From: Bacteroidales bacterium
GTDB taxonomy: Bacteria; Bacteroidota; Bacteroidia; Bacteroidales; F082
Assembly (NCBI GenBank): GCA_024400395.1
Contig: JAKSMW010000006.1
Coordinates: 17,747 to 81,746 of the forward strand
DNA length: 64,000 nucleotides
Direction of reading: 5' to 3'
The translations under genes were made by a program, and so were the position numbers. Of the stretch, positions 25,648-34,034 are shown one piece after another. How positions within the stretch are numbered: the stretch's first letter is position 1; every line of letters begins with the position of its first letter. A model generated the notes under the pieces. It was not told the DNA's origin and did not search any database. It saw only the letters and a list, made by a program, of their open reading frames with translations.

Positions 25648-26736
25648 ATGGAAAAAGATTTCTCATTAAGGGAACTCAACACGTTCGGATTTGATGTCAA
25701 GGCAAAATATTTTCAGGAAATCAAAAGCCTTGAAGATGTTTATGTTTTGATTGAAAATCAACATTTTAAGCAGCACAGAGACTCCAACAACTTTTTGATT
25801 TTGAGTGGAGGAAGCAACATCTTATTCAAAGATGATTTCTATAACGGATTTGTCATTTATCCGAATTTCAAAGGCATTGAAACGATTGAAGAAAATGACG
25901 ACCATATTATAATAAGGTGTTTTGGCGGCGAAGTCTGGAAAGATTTCGTTGACTATACCGTTTCCGAAAATCTTTACGGACTCGAAAATCTTTCCGACAT
26001 CCCCGGCAAGGTCGGAGCCGCGCCTGTACAAAACATCGGTGCTTACGGCGCAGAAGTCAAAGACGTTATATATCAAGTACATACGATTGATTTGTCATCT
26101 GGTGAAACTAAGATTTTCACAAATGAAGAATGCCATTTTTCGTACAGAAACAGCATTTTTAAAGAGTTAAAAGTTAAAAGTAGAAAGTTAAAAGGACGCG
26201 AAGCGAACACAACTTTTTGTCCTTTGATTTTTGCTGTTGATTTCATTCTAAAAAAGAATGGAGAACTGAAATTAGATTACGGAAACATTCGTAACAATTT
26301 GATTTCCAAAAACATAACAAATCCGACGATTCAAGATGCAGCAAATTCCGTCAAGGAGATAAGGAAAGAGAAGCTGCCCGAAGTCGGGATTGTCGGCAGT
26401 GCCGGAAGTTTCTTTCAAAATGCAATAGTCAGCATGAATAAATATCTGAAGCTGAAAGAGTTATATCCAGAAATGCCATCATATCCTGTCAACGAAAGTG
26501 AAGTAAAAATCCCGACGGGCTGGCTCATCGACAAGGCTGGTTGGAAGGGTCATCGTGAAAATCACGTTGGCGTATGGGACAAGCAAGCACTTGTCTTGGT
26601 TCACTATGGCGGCGGCAAACCATTGGAAATCATTGAATTGATGAATAAAATTCAAATTTCGGTCAAAGAGAAGTTCGGCGTTGAAATAAGCCCCGAAGTA
26701 AACATCGTTCCTGTCCTGGTTTCTCCACAGACCTGA
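25648..26736 (+). CDS. murB: UDP-N-acetylenolpyruvoylglucosamine reductase, with a repeat-derived insertion
   Basis: 362 residues. FAD-dependent reductase that makes UDP-MurNAc for peptidoglycan. FAD-binding motifs ILSGGSNILF, DIPGKVGAAPVQNIGAYGAEV and the catalytic region VGSAGSFFQNAIVS (Ser donor) are intact; the C-terminus HVGVWDKQALVLVHYGG, ending VEISPEVNIVP, is normal. After YRNSIFK the protein carries about 20 extra residues (ELKVKSRKLKGREANTTFC) encoded by an AGTTAAAAGT-type element that also occurs between other genes. The reading frame continues, so the protein is probably functional with a surface loop added. Confidence 0.95.
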   Translation: MEKDFSLRELNTFGFDVKAKYFQEIKSLEDVYVLIENQHFKQHRDSNNFLILSGGSNILFKDDFYNGFVIYPNFKGIETIEENDDHIIIRCFGGEVWKDFVDYTVSENLYGLENLSDIPGKVGAAPVQNIGAYGAEVKDVIYQVHTIDLSSGETKIFTNEECHFSYRNSIFKELKVKSRKLKGREANTTFCPLIFAVDFILKKNGELKLDYGNIRNNLISKNITNPTIQDAANSVKEIRKEKLPEVGIVGSAGSFFQNAIVSMNKYLKLKELYPEMPSYPVNESEVKIPTGWLIDKAGWKGHRENHVGVWDKQALVLVHYGGGKPLEIIELMNKIQISVKEKFGVEISPEVNIVPVLVSPQT

Positions 26737-26848
26737 AATAGCATCCGCATGCGATGCATTTATAGAATTAGGACCCGTTTGTTGAGACAGGCATCCATGA
26801 ACCATTTTCTTATGGCGTCATAGAGTCAGTGAGGCTGTTCCGGATTCT

Positions 26849-29251
26849 TTATTTTAGCAAAGATTCAATAATTCCAAATCCGGTACCGACTGCTTTTGCC
26901 GCTTTTTCACGTCTTTCCCTTTTCTCTTCTTCCGTAAGCTCCTTCTTTTTCTTTCCTTTGCTGTTGCCGCCAACAGGCTCGGTGCCACGGCCGTTGGAAG
27001 GACTTTTTGAGGAATATTTCTCAGGAATCGGGATGTAGCATGGGTCTTTGCTGAGTTTCAGGTCATAGAATACAAACTGTCCCGAACGCTGGTCGCCGCA
27101 CTCAAGCCAAAACATAAGTTGGTGACACTTGAAAATCGGGACGGTGATGGTCGTTGGCTCTGTCTTGTTGTCAAGCCAGAATTCTCCCACTAATCTCTGG
27201 TCTGCAAAGACGTTGAGTTTCACCGGATTAAGAACAGCATCTGCGTTTTTGTTGCCGAAGGTCTTGTCAAATTCATCAATATGTTCGTATGCATTTGCCA
27301 CTGTGAAGGTGCAGCTCTCGTATTCTCCGAACGGGTTGAATGCCGCCGCCGAGGACTGATGTTCCCCGTTGCACAACAGCAGGGAGATTCCACCAAGCAT
27401 GGGTCCGCCTGCGCCCGCAGTCGTGCCTGTATATGCGGAGACATCGGAATGGCTGATATTTGCTCCGGCTCCTGTCAGGAACATGAACATTGCATCCATT
27501 AATGAGACATCTTCCAAAGCCATAGCGACATTCGCTTCAAGCATGAAGCCCTTGTAAATCTCGCTGCCATCCTTCATCTTGAAACTTTTCGTCTTGGTGC
27601 TGCCGTCGTGAAAACAGTCATCCATCGAGAAGTTGGTCAGGGTGCTGACAAAGCGTCCGCAATAGTGGAAATACGGTGCGCCGCAGAGGTCGATAAGATC
27701 CACATTATTAGGGCAATAGGGAATCTCATGCTCGAAAAGATTATTCGCGACGGGCTGACCTCTATACAGGACAATGTCGCCCACACCGATTACCGTCTGT
27801 TTCTTTTTCCCGTTTCCCGGCTTCTCAAAGCGCAGTGTGCGGCACTTGTCGAGAGGAATCACAAAATGTTGGTTCGGCCACGTGCAATATATCTTCTTGT
27901 CAAAGACGAGCCTGTCATCCGCATAAATCCTCAGGAAGTCATCATCCAGCGCGTGTTTTTTCGTGAGGCATCCCACATCGAAACTCAGATAGTCGTACTC
28001 TCCGGCCAGATCAAACTCAGCATACGAGTCTATCATGTCTTCCATCAGGGTATTGCCCGTGGTGAATAGCATTCCCTCCCAATACTGGACTCCGCCCATG
28101 GAGAAGTGATAATGCTTTGTCTCTCCGTAAAACATCACGTCGTCCGCCTTGTTGAATCCGCGCACGGAGAAAGGACGGATATTGGACATAAGCGGACAGA
28201 CGTCCGGCAGAGCCGCAATCTTGTCCTTGTTCAGGTTTACGGTGCCTTCCCTTGGGATATCGGCATATCCGGCAGGGTATGCGTAGATGTCAACGACACC
28301 GAAAGTGATGTTGCCGAGAAGGTCTCCGGAGCGGCGTTCACTTGTAAACGAAAGTTGCTCGGCGCCGGTAACATCGACCACTATCTGCTGTGCGAGGTCA
28401 TTCTGGCTGACGATTCCTTCATAGACCGTTCTCTTGTCGGCCTTCACCACGAGCCAAGCCGTCGAATTGGTGCTTTGGTTGTCGCGCGGCCCCACGATGA
28501 ACGAGACCTTGTCGTAGCGTTTGTTGAGCCAGAAGTAACTCCATCCTTTCTCATCTTCGCAAAGGCCTTCCGGACAATTCATCTGAAGACCTGAATCAAA
28601 AGTCTTGCGATTAATGCTTATTGTCTCGGAACGCTCGTCCCACATTATGTTCTGGTCTTTTGTTATCTGCTTAACATAAGCTCCTCTCGTAAAATATGGC
28701 TTATGCTGCTCGACCAGCTTGATTCGACCTTTCGGAAGATTGTCCATCGGATTGGTCGCAACCACGGCTTTCTGTCCGGTTTTCCATAGTTTTGGAACAG
28801 CGACTCCAACGTTCTGATCCCCTTTGACAAGTTTGAATAAAAGCTGATTGGTTCCTGCCACATTCAGCGTGACATATCTCACCTCATCATAGTCGTGCAC
28901 AACCTCATCCAGCAAAGTACGTCCATCCGCTTTGACGACGATGATACCACTTTTCCCTATCGAGTTGGGATTGGCATTTGCAGGTCCAAGAATGAAGGTG
29001 AGTTTTTCATATTGTCCACCAAGGTTAAAACAAACATAAGCTTCCTCTTTGGATGCTATCAGTCCGCCGTCCGGCGCATCAAGTGAAAAAGAATTGCTGG
29101 CTCGCTGTCCTCCGATACGGAAAGAAGATTCCTGCTGGCGGTAATGTTTCTGCTCAATCGGTTTAAGTGTGTTTACGAGAAGTGACTGCGCATTTGCAGA
29201 CAAAAAACACATGAGTAATATCGACAATATGTTAATCTTTCTCATCATCAT
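26849..29251 (-). CDS. Large secreted protein with four NPCBM/galactose-binding-like modules
   Basis: 800 residues with a signal peptide (ends near residue 22, SANAQ). Four related beta modules are visible by eye, each with a hydrophobic strand ending in G, then a V-x-A-D/DxR strand and a QLxF/LRF strand: FNLGGQYEKLTFILGP / VVKADGRTLL / QLLFKL; YDKVSFIVGP / VVKADKRTVY / QLSFTSE; YDYLSFDVG / IYADDRLVF / TLRFEK; YESCTFTVA / VFADQRLVG / QLMFWLE. This matches NPCBM-like carbohydrate-binding folds. The last 60 residues are Lys/Glu-rich (KGKKKKELTEEEKRE) with a short helix. No catalytic domain is recognised. Single gene with its own promoter. Confidence 0.65.
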   Translation of the reverse strand: MMMRKINILSILLMCFLSANAQSLLVNTLKPIEQKHYRQQESSFRIGGQRASNSFSLDAPDGGLIASKEEAYVCFNLGGQYEKLTFILGPANANPNSIGKSGIIVVKADGRTLLDEVVHDYDEVRYVTLNVAGTNQLLFKLVKGDQNVGVAVPKLWKTGQKAVVATNPMDNLPKGRIKLVEQHKPYFTRGAYVKQITKDQNIMWDERSETISINRKTFDSGLQMNCPEGLCEDEKGWSYFWLNKRYDKVSFIVGPRDNQSTNSTAWLVVKADKRTVYEGIVSQNDLAQQIVVDVTGAEQLSFTSERRSGDLLGNITFGVVDIYAYPAGYADIPREGTVNLNKDKIAALPDVCPLMSNIRPFSVRGFNKADDVMFYGETKHYHFSMGGVQYWEGMLFTTGNTLMEDMIDSYAEFDLAGEYDYLSFDVGCLTKKHALDDDFLRIYADDRLVFDKKIYCTWPNQHFVIPLDKCRTLRFEKPGNGKKKQTVIGVGDIVLYRGQPVANNLFEHEIPYCPNNVDLIDLCGAPYFHYCGRFVSTLTNFSMDDCFHDGSTKTKSFKMKDGSEIYKGFMLEANVAMALEDVSLMDAMFMFLTGAGANISHSDVSAYTGTTAGAGGPMLGGISLLLCNGEHQSSAAAFNPFGEYESCTFTVANAYEHIDEFDKTFGNKNADAVLNPVKLNVFADQRLVGEFWLDNKTEPTTITVPIFKCHQLMFWLECGDQRSGQFVFYDLKLSKDPCYIPIPEKYSSKSPSNGRGTEPVGGNSKGKKKKELTEEEKRERREKAAKAVGTGFGIIESLLK

Positions 29252-29290
29252 AAAAGGAGACTTCTGTTTTTTACATTTTCGCGCTTGTCC

Positions 29291-29314
29291 CCTAAACTTC
29301 GTGAAGTCCTTTAG
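29291..29314 (-). other. Small leader hairpin of the NPCBM-like gene
   Basis: The 5' leader (about 80 bases) contains ACTTCACGAAGT flanked by CTAAA and TTTAG, able to form a bulged hairpin. No known riboswitch is recognised. Confidence 0.3.
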
Positions 29315-29338
29315 CCGAAATTAAAGTGAACAGCGTTG

Positions 29339-29346
29339 CAAAGGTA
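29339..29346 (-). promoter_or_regulatory. Promoter -7 box of the NPCBM-like gene
   Basis: TACCTTTG on the minus strand, exact TAnnTTTG match, 88 bases before the ATG, leaving a leader of about 80 bases. Confidence 0.6.
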
Positions 29347-29458
29347 CAAATTTTTATTCTACTTTATTATTATCCATTATTTTTTTTGTTTTATCCAAAA
29401 ACGGATGTTTGGAAACGAAATTCCAAGCACCTGTTTTCATTAAATTAAGCATCAAACA

Positions 29459-30370
29459 TCAAAGTCTCAATCCGCCAACGAGTTCGTTGACATCTTTAAC
29501 TCCTTGACGTTCACAATATTCCACAATGCCTCTCGCGACCTTGGCGGAAATTGCGGGGTCGATGAAGTTGGCGGTTCCGATTTCTATTGCGGAGGCGCCG
29601 GCGAGCAGAAACTCTATCGCGTCTGTCGCGGAAGAGATGCCGCCAAGTCCGATTACAGGAATCTTCACGGCTTTTGCGACCTGCCACACCATTCTCAACG
29701 CGACAGGTTTCACGCACGCTCCTGACAACCCGCCCGTCACCATGGAAAGCACCGGCCTACGCGTCTCGGCGTCGATGGCCATTCCGAGAAGCGTGTTTAT
29801 CAAAGAAACGGAGTCGGCACCCGCAGATTCAGCAGCCATGGCGATGTCGGCGATGTTTGTGACATTCGGCGACAGCTTGACAATCAAATGTTTATGATAG
29901 GCATCACGGACAGCGCGAACCACCTGTTCAATCCCGGAGCAAGTGACACCGAACGCCATGCCGCCTTGTTTCACGTTAGGACAAGAGACATTGAGTTCAA
30001 TGGCTGGGATGTTTTCCAAAGCGTCAATCTTTGTAGCGGCGGCAACGTAATCATCTATGTTTGAACCACTTACGTTCACGATGACATTTGTGTCAAAGTC
30101 CTTGATTCGTGGATAAATCGTCTCGATGAAATAATCGACACCTTTGTTCTGGAGGCCGACGCAGTTGAGCATTCCCATCGGCGTTTCGGCCATTCTCGGA
30201 TAAGGGTTTCCTTCGCGGTGATGCAATGTAGTACCTTTCACGACGATGCCGCCGAGTTCCGCAAGATTCACGAAATCAGCGTATTCCTCGCCGTAGCCGA
30301 AAGTCCCGGACGCTGTCATGACCGGGTTTTTAAGGGTGAGACCCTTGAGTTTTATTTCTGTGTTCACCAT
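29459..30370 (-). CDS. pyrD: Dihydroorotate dehydrogenase B, catalytic subunit
   Basis: 303 residues, class 1B length. FMN-binding TIM barrel with [19 protein letters not shown], the active-site loop [14 protein letters not shown] (Cys base), [13 protein letters not shown] and [19 protein letters not shown]. It oxidises dihydroorotate to orotate; electrons pass through PyrK to NAD. It overlaps pyrK by 7 bases, confirming the B-type complex. Confidence 0.96.
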   Translation of the reverse strand: MVNTEIKLKGLTLKNPVMTASGTFGYGEEYADFVNLAELGGIVVKGTTLHHREGNPYPRMAETPMGMLNCVGLQNKGVDYFIETIYPRIKDFDTNVIVNVSGSNIDDYVAAATKIDALENIPAIELNVSCPNVKQGGMAFGVTCSGIEQVVRAVRDAYHKHLIVKLSPNVTNIADIAMAAESAGADSVSLINTLLGMAIDAETRRPVLSMVTGGLSGACVKPVALRMVWQVAKAVKIPVIGLGGISSATDAIEFLLAGASAIEIGTANFIDPAISAKVARGIVEYCERQGVKDVNELVGGLRL

Positions 30371-31128
30371 AGCAATCGATTTATGTTAAAAACCGGACCT
30401 TCTTTGCAGACGCAGAGGTTTCCTTCTGTTGTGTTTTCAACGCAGCACAGACATGCGCCGATGCCGCAGGCCATCTGGTTTTCGAGCGAGACCTCGCACC
30501 AGATGTCTTTATCTTTCGCGACTTTCGTCACCGCTTTCATCATCGGCATAGGGCCGCAAGCGTATATCTTATTGATTTTCTTTGTATTCCAAAGCGAATG
30601 CTGCGTCACGAAACCTTGTTCACCGAGGCTTCCGTCGTTCGTGGTCAGAAACACATCGCCGACTTCACGGAAACGTTCAAGAAGCATGAGGTCGTCGGCA
30701 GAACGTCCGCCGAGCAGAAACGAGACCTTATTGCCGCAATTCGACTTTATCGTCTTTGCAAAATAAAGCAACGGAGCAATTCCAATCCCGCCGCCGACAA
30801 GCAATATCTCGTCGTTTTGTTCAGGCATCGTAAATCCGTTTCCGAGCGGGAAAACGAGGTTCACCATCGCGCCGACAGGAAGCGAGCAAAGAATCTTCGT
30901 TCCTTCATGTTTTTGCTGAATCAAAAGGTCAATCGTATTATTTTGAAAATCAACATCATGGATTGAAATCGGGCGGCGGAGGTAAGTATGTTGACCGCCG
31001 TCAATGCGCACCTGCACGAACTGACCGCCACGGATCTCCGGCAGCCGCTCCTCGCATTGGAGACGCAGCAACGCCGCCCGCAGCCATGTTTGTTTTTCGA
31101 TAATTTTAAAGTCAGAGATTTTTTTCAT
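30364..31128 (-). CDS. pyrK: Dihydroorotate dehydrogenase B, electron transfer subunit
   Basis: 254 residues. FAD domain [13 protein letters not shown]-binding [19 protein letters not shown] and a C-terminal 2Fe-2S centre with [13 protein letters not shown] then CVCKEGPVF, the expected four cysteines. It carries electrons from PyrD's FMN to NAD. Upstream gene of the pyrK-pyrD pair. Confidence 0.95.
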   Translation of the reverse strand: MKKISDFKIIEKQTWLRAALLRLQCEERLPEIRGGQFVQVRIDGGQHTYLRRPISIHDVDFQNNTIDLLIQQKHEGTKILCSLPVGAMVNLVFPLGNGFTMPEQNDEILLVGGGIGIAPLLYFAKTIKSNCGNKVSFLLGGRSADDLMLLERFREVGDVFLTTNDGSLGEQGFVTQHSLWNTKKINKIYACGPMPMMKAVTKVAKDKDIWCEVSLENQMACGIGACLCCVENTTEGNLCVCKEGPVFNINRLLW

Positions 31129-31164
31129 AGTTGTGACTTTGTTATTTTAAAAACTGCTCAAATC

Positions 31165-31199
31165 AAAAAAAGTCCAGCGAAATATATTTCCGCCAGACT
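31165..31199 (-). terminator. Terminator of the DUF5606 gene
   Basis: On the minus strand AGTCTGGCG pairs imperfectly with CGCTGGACT around an A/T loop and is followed by TTTTTTT. It lies just past the DUF5606 stop and insulates pyrK. Confidence 0.6.
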
Positions 31200-31222
31200 A
31201 TAAATCATTTATTTTCAGGCGA

Positions 31223-31795
31223 TTACACTTTCTTAAGACCTTTTACAGTCTTTGCAGTGCCTGCACTTGTTGTGTTCTTTGCCGTTTCCTTGACGACAGC
31301 CTTCTTTGCAGGCTCTTTCTTTGCGGCAGCCTTCTTCACAGGCTTTTTCTCAACAGCCTCTTCTGTTGCAGGAACATCCACCGTTGCCTCTTCTTTCTTT
31401 TCCTCAACTGTAAAATCGAGAAGACCTTTGTCATTGAGAAGCTGATACCATTGGAACACTTTCTTCATATCTGATTGATAGACAGTATCTTCGTCATAGT
31501 TAGGAAGTACAAGCATGAACTTTTCCTTGAGTTCTACCGGCGATGCCTTCTTTGGATCAAAGTCAAGTTTGTCGCCTATTTTCTCATGAATGCTCATGAA
31601 AACTTCCTTCAAAGGGATGTCTTCCTCGGTTGTAAAAATACTGATCTCTTCGAGAGAGCTGATTTTATCGTTTGCAAAAGCAGGAGCACGTCTTCCGTCC
31701 AAAAGTGACTCAACAATGAGTTTTCCTGCGCCTTGTGATGTGATCAGGAACAAACCTGGTTTGCCTGAAATTGCAAGAATCTTACTTAAATCCAT
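31223..31795 (-). CDS. DUF5606 domain protein with Lys/Ala-rich tail
   Basis: 190 residues. N-terminal MDLSKILAISGKPGLFLI and the segment VESLLDGRRAPAFANDKISS belong to a small conserved Bacteroidota family (DUF5606) of unknown function. The last 55 residues are almost only Lys, Ala, Glu, Val and Thr (KKPVKKAAAKKEPAKKAV), histone-H1-like and presumably disordered or nucleic acid-binding. Own promoter and terminator, so monocistronic. Confidence 0.8.
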   Translation of the reverse strand: MDLSKILAISGKPGLFLITSQGAGKLIVESLLDGRRAPAFANDKISSLEEISIFTTEEDIPLKEVFMSIHEKIGDKLDFDPKKASPVELKEKFMLVLPNYDEDTVYQSDMKKVFQWYQLLNDKGLLDFTVEEKKEEATVDVPATEEAVEKKPVKKAAAKKEPAKKAVVKETAKNTTSAGTAKTVKGLKKV

Positions 31796-31817
31796 ATTTC
31801 TTCTTTAAAATTTTGCG

Positions 31818-31825
31818 CAAAAATA
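31818..31825 (-). promoter_or_regulatory. Promoter -7 box of the DUF5606 gene
   Basis: TATTTTTG on the minus strand, exact match, 22 bases before the ATG. Confidence 0.65.
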
Positions 31826-31847
31826 ATGTTTTTTTCGTTTTGTGCGT

Positions 31848-32690
31848 CTATTTTTTTTGAGTTTTCTCAATGATTGAATTTGTTTCGTCCCAAAGCCAAT
31901 CCAATAATTTATGATTGTAATATTTTTTCGGAAGTTTTTTTGATTTGTTCCTACGGAAAAACATTCCGTTTTCATTGGAAACCAATGCGTTGCAAGCCGG
32001 TGTCGCACCTTGTTCCGGTGTCGAACAGAAAAATGGGCGGAATATCACATCGGCGAGCGGGTCAAACCAACGATGCATCGTAATCATGTTGCTGTTGACA
32101 ACACCGGGGTCTGTCATATTGACATGACAGCCTTCATCAGGTACGACTTGGGAAAGTTTCAAAGTATAAAGCAAAAGTGCATATTTTGAAATGCCATACG
32201 TTCTCAACTGCCTGAATTTCTTTTCATTAGCTTCAAAAATATCATGATTGACATCGGAAACGTAACGTGTCAGTGAGACGGTGTTCACTATGTGGAAGCC
32301 TTCACCCATTATCGGCATCATCAATTTGATAAGGTAAGTCGTTCCTATAAAATTCGTTCCGAGAGTCGTCTCGAAACCGTCTTCTGTCGTGTTGAAATGT
32401 CGGCAGATAATTCCGGCGTTGTTAAGCAGATATTTCGGTTTAACTTCAAGATTTTCAACTTCTTTGGCGAAATTTTCTATCGATTTGAAAGAAGTGAGGT
32501 CAAGTTGGAGAAGCTCAACGTCAGCATTCGGGCGGTCCACAAGAATGCCTGCACGGACTTCTTCACCTTTTTCGAGGTTACGACAGGCCATGATGACACT
32601 GAAGTCTTTGTCAATCAACATTTTAGTTGCAGCACTTCCGATGCTTCCCGACGCGCCGGTGACTATCGCTTTGTTTTGATTTTTCTCCAT
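31848..32690 (-). CDS. Short-chain dehydrogenase/reductase family protein
   Basis: 280 residues from the ATG at 32690. Rossmann motif TGASGSIGSAATKML, LNNAGIICRH (NNAG) and the catalytic YGISKYALLLY (YxxxK). NAD(P)-dependent oxidoreductase of unknown substrate. It lies 46 bases after the OYE-type gene in the same direction; a shared pathway is possible. The longer frame to 32777 overlaps the upstream gene and is not used. Confidence 0.85.
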   Translation of the reverse strand: MEKNQNKAIVTGASGSIGSAATKMLIDKDFSVIMACRNLEKGEEVRAGILVDRPNADVELLQLDLTSFKSIENFAKEVENLEVKPKYLLNNAGIICRHFNTTEDGFETTLGTNFIGTTYLIKLMMPIMGEGFHIVNTVSLTRYVSDVNHDIFEANEKKFRQLRTYGISKYALLLYTLKLSQVVPDEGCHVNMTDPGVVNSNMITMHRWFDPLADVIFRPFFCSTPEQGATPACNALVSNENGMFFRRNKSKKLPKKYYNHKLLDWLWDETNSIIEKTQKK

Positions 32691-32736
32691 ATAATTTTTA
32701 TAATGTTTGACGATAAAAAAATCCCGTCCCGCAGAT

Positions 32737-33972
32737 TTATTTCCATTTCCTCTCCAGATTCTCCACTTCCTTTTCAATCTTCTTCGGCATTTTCTCTTTC
32801 ACGCAATGATGACAAATCATTGGTTCTGAATACATTCTGCCTATGCAGTAGTTTGAGTGTCCGCACGGACTCTTCGTCAGCTCGCCGGAATGCAGTTTGT
32901 TCACGAAGTCGGTGTCGTTGACGAGTGCGCGAGCCATCTGGAAGGCGACGAAGCCGCTTCCCACAACCTTCTCCATGTCGTTGATGTCAACCATTCCGCC
33001 GACGTAGATGAGAGGCATCGTGAGTTCCTTGCGGAAACGCATCGCTCTTTCATAAAAATATGCGTCTTTATAAGGCACTTCTTTAATCATCATTTTGCCG
33101 CCGAGCCATATCATCGCCTTGAGCCACCACATCGTTTTCCATGGCATGTAATGAATCAACGTCTTGATTGGCATCGCGCCCGCCATCACCTCCATCGGGG
33201 CGCAGCTGACGAACCCGGCTGTCAGCACAAGTGCATGAACCCCAAGACGTTGCAATTCCTTCGCCACTTTCAGACATTCCCCTTCATCAAGTCCGCGGCG
33301 CATCCCGTCGAACATATTGGTTTTCACCACGACAGCGATGTCATCGCCCGCAGCGGCAAGGCATTCCCTGACGACCTCCTGCATGAAACGCATCCTGTTT
33401 TCGAGACTCCCGCCCCACTTGTCATGACGTCGGTTGGTATATGGCGACAGAAACTGACTGATGAGATAACCGTGTCCGGCGTGAATCTCCACGCAGTCGA
33501 AGCCGGTTTTCCGTGCGAGACGTACAGCGTCGCCGAAGTCCTTTATCAGGCCAAGTATTTCTTTTTCATTGAGTTTCGCATGAAATGTAGGCGAATACAT
33601 ATTGAATCCGCGTGATGCGCCGAGCGGCATACATCCGCAAGTGCTGCGGTGTGTCATGTTGCCGCAATGTCCGATCTGTATCGATGCCTTCGCGCCTTCG
33701 GCATGAATCGCGTCGGTGAGTCTCTTCAGTTCCGGCACGGCTTCCTCGCACATCAGAAGCTGCCCGTTGAACGACAGCCCGCTGCGGTTGACGGCGGCGT
33801 AGGCCACCGTTGTCATGCCGACACCGCCGCGCGAGACGGCGACGTGATAATTGTACAAAAGCTCCGACGGCTTGTTGTCTGTCGCCATATTCTCAAACGC
33901 CGCCGAACGTATCGTCCTGTTTCTCAATTCTATAGGACCTATCTTACAAGGCGTGAAAATCGGAGACTCCAT
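32737..33972 (-). CDS. NADH:flavin oxidoreductase (Old Yellow Enzyme family)
   Basis: 411 residues. FMN TIM barrel: FTPCKIGPIELRNRTIRSAA, the active-site region GFDCVEIHAGHGYLISQFLS, then NRRHDKWGGSLENR. The C-terminus adds a cysteine group (SPCGHSNYCIGRM, then ICHHCVKEK), resembling the 4Fe-4S site of 2,4-dienoyl-CoA reductase-like members but without their extra NAD/FAD domains. The substrate is unknown. Head of a likely two-gene unit with the SDR gene. Confidence 0.88.
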   Translation of the reverse strand: MESPIFTPCKIGPIELRNRTIRSAAFENMATDNKPSELLYNYHVAVSRGGVGMTTVAYAAVNRSGLSFNGQLLMCEEAVPELKRLTDAIHAEGAKASIQIGHCGNMTHRSTCGCMPLGASRGFNMYSPTFHAKLNEKEILGLIKDFGDAVRLARKTGFDCVEIHAGHGYLISQFLSPYTNRRHDKWGGSLENRMRFMQEVVRECLAAAGDDIAVVVKTNMFDGMRRGLDEGECLKVAKELQRLGVHALVLTAGFVSCAPMEVMAGAMPIKTLIHYMPWKTMWWLKAMIWLGGKMMIKEVPYKDAYFYERAMRFRKELTMPLIYVGGMVDINDMEKVVGSGFVAFQMARALVNDTDFVNKLHSGELTKSPCGHSNYCIGRMYSEPMICHHCVKEKMPKKIEKEVENLERKWK

Positions 33973-34034
33973 GTCAGTTTGAAAGTTATAAAGTTTTTAA
34001 AGTACTTCATCCACATTTGTGAAGCCGTCACATT

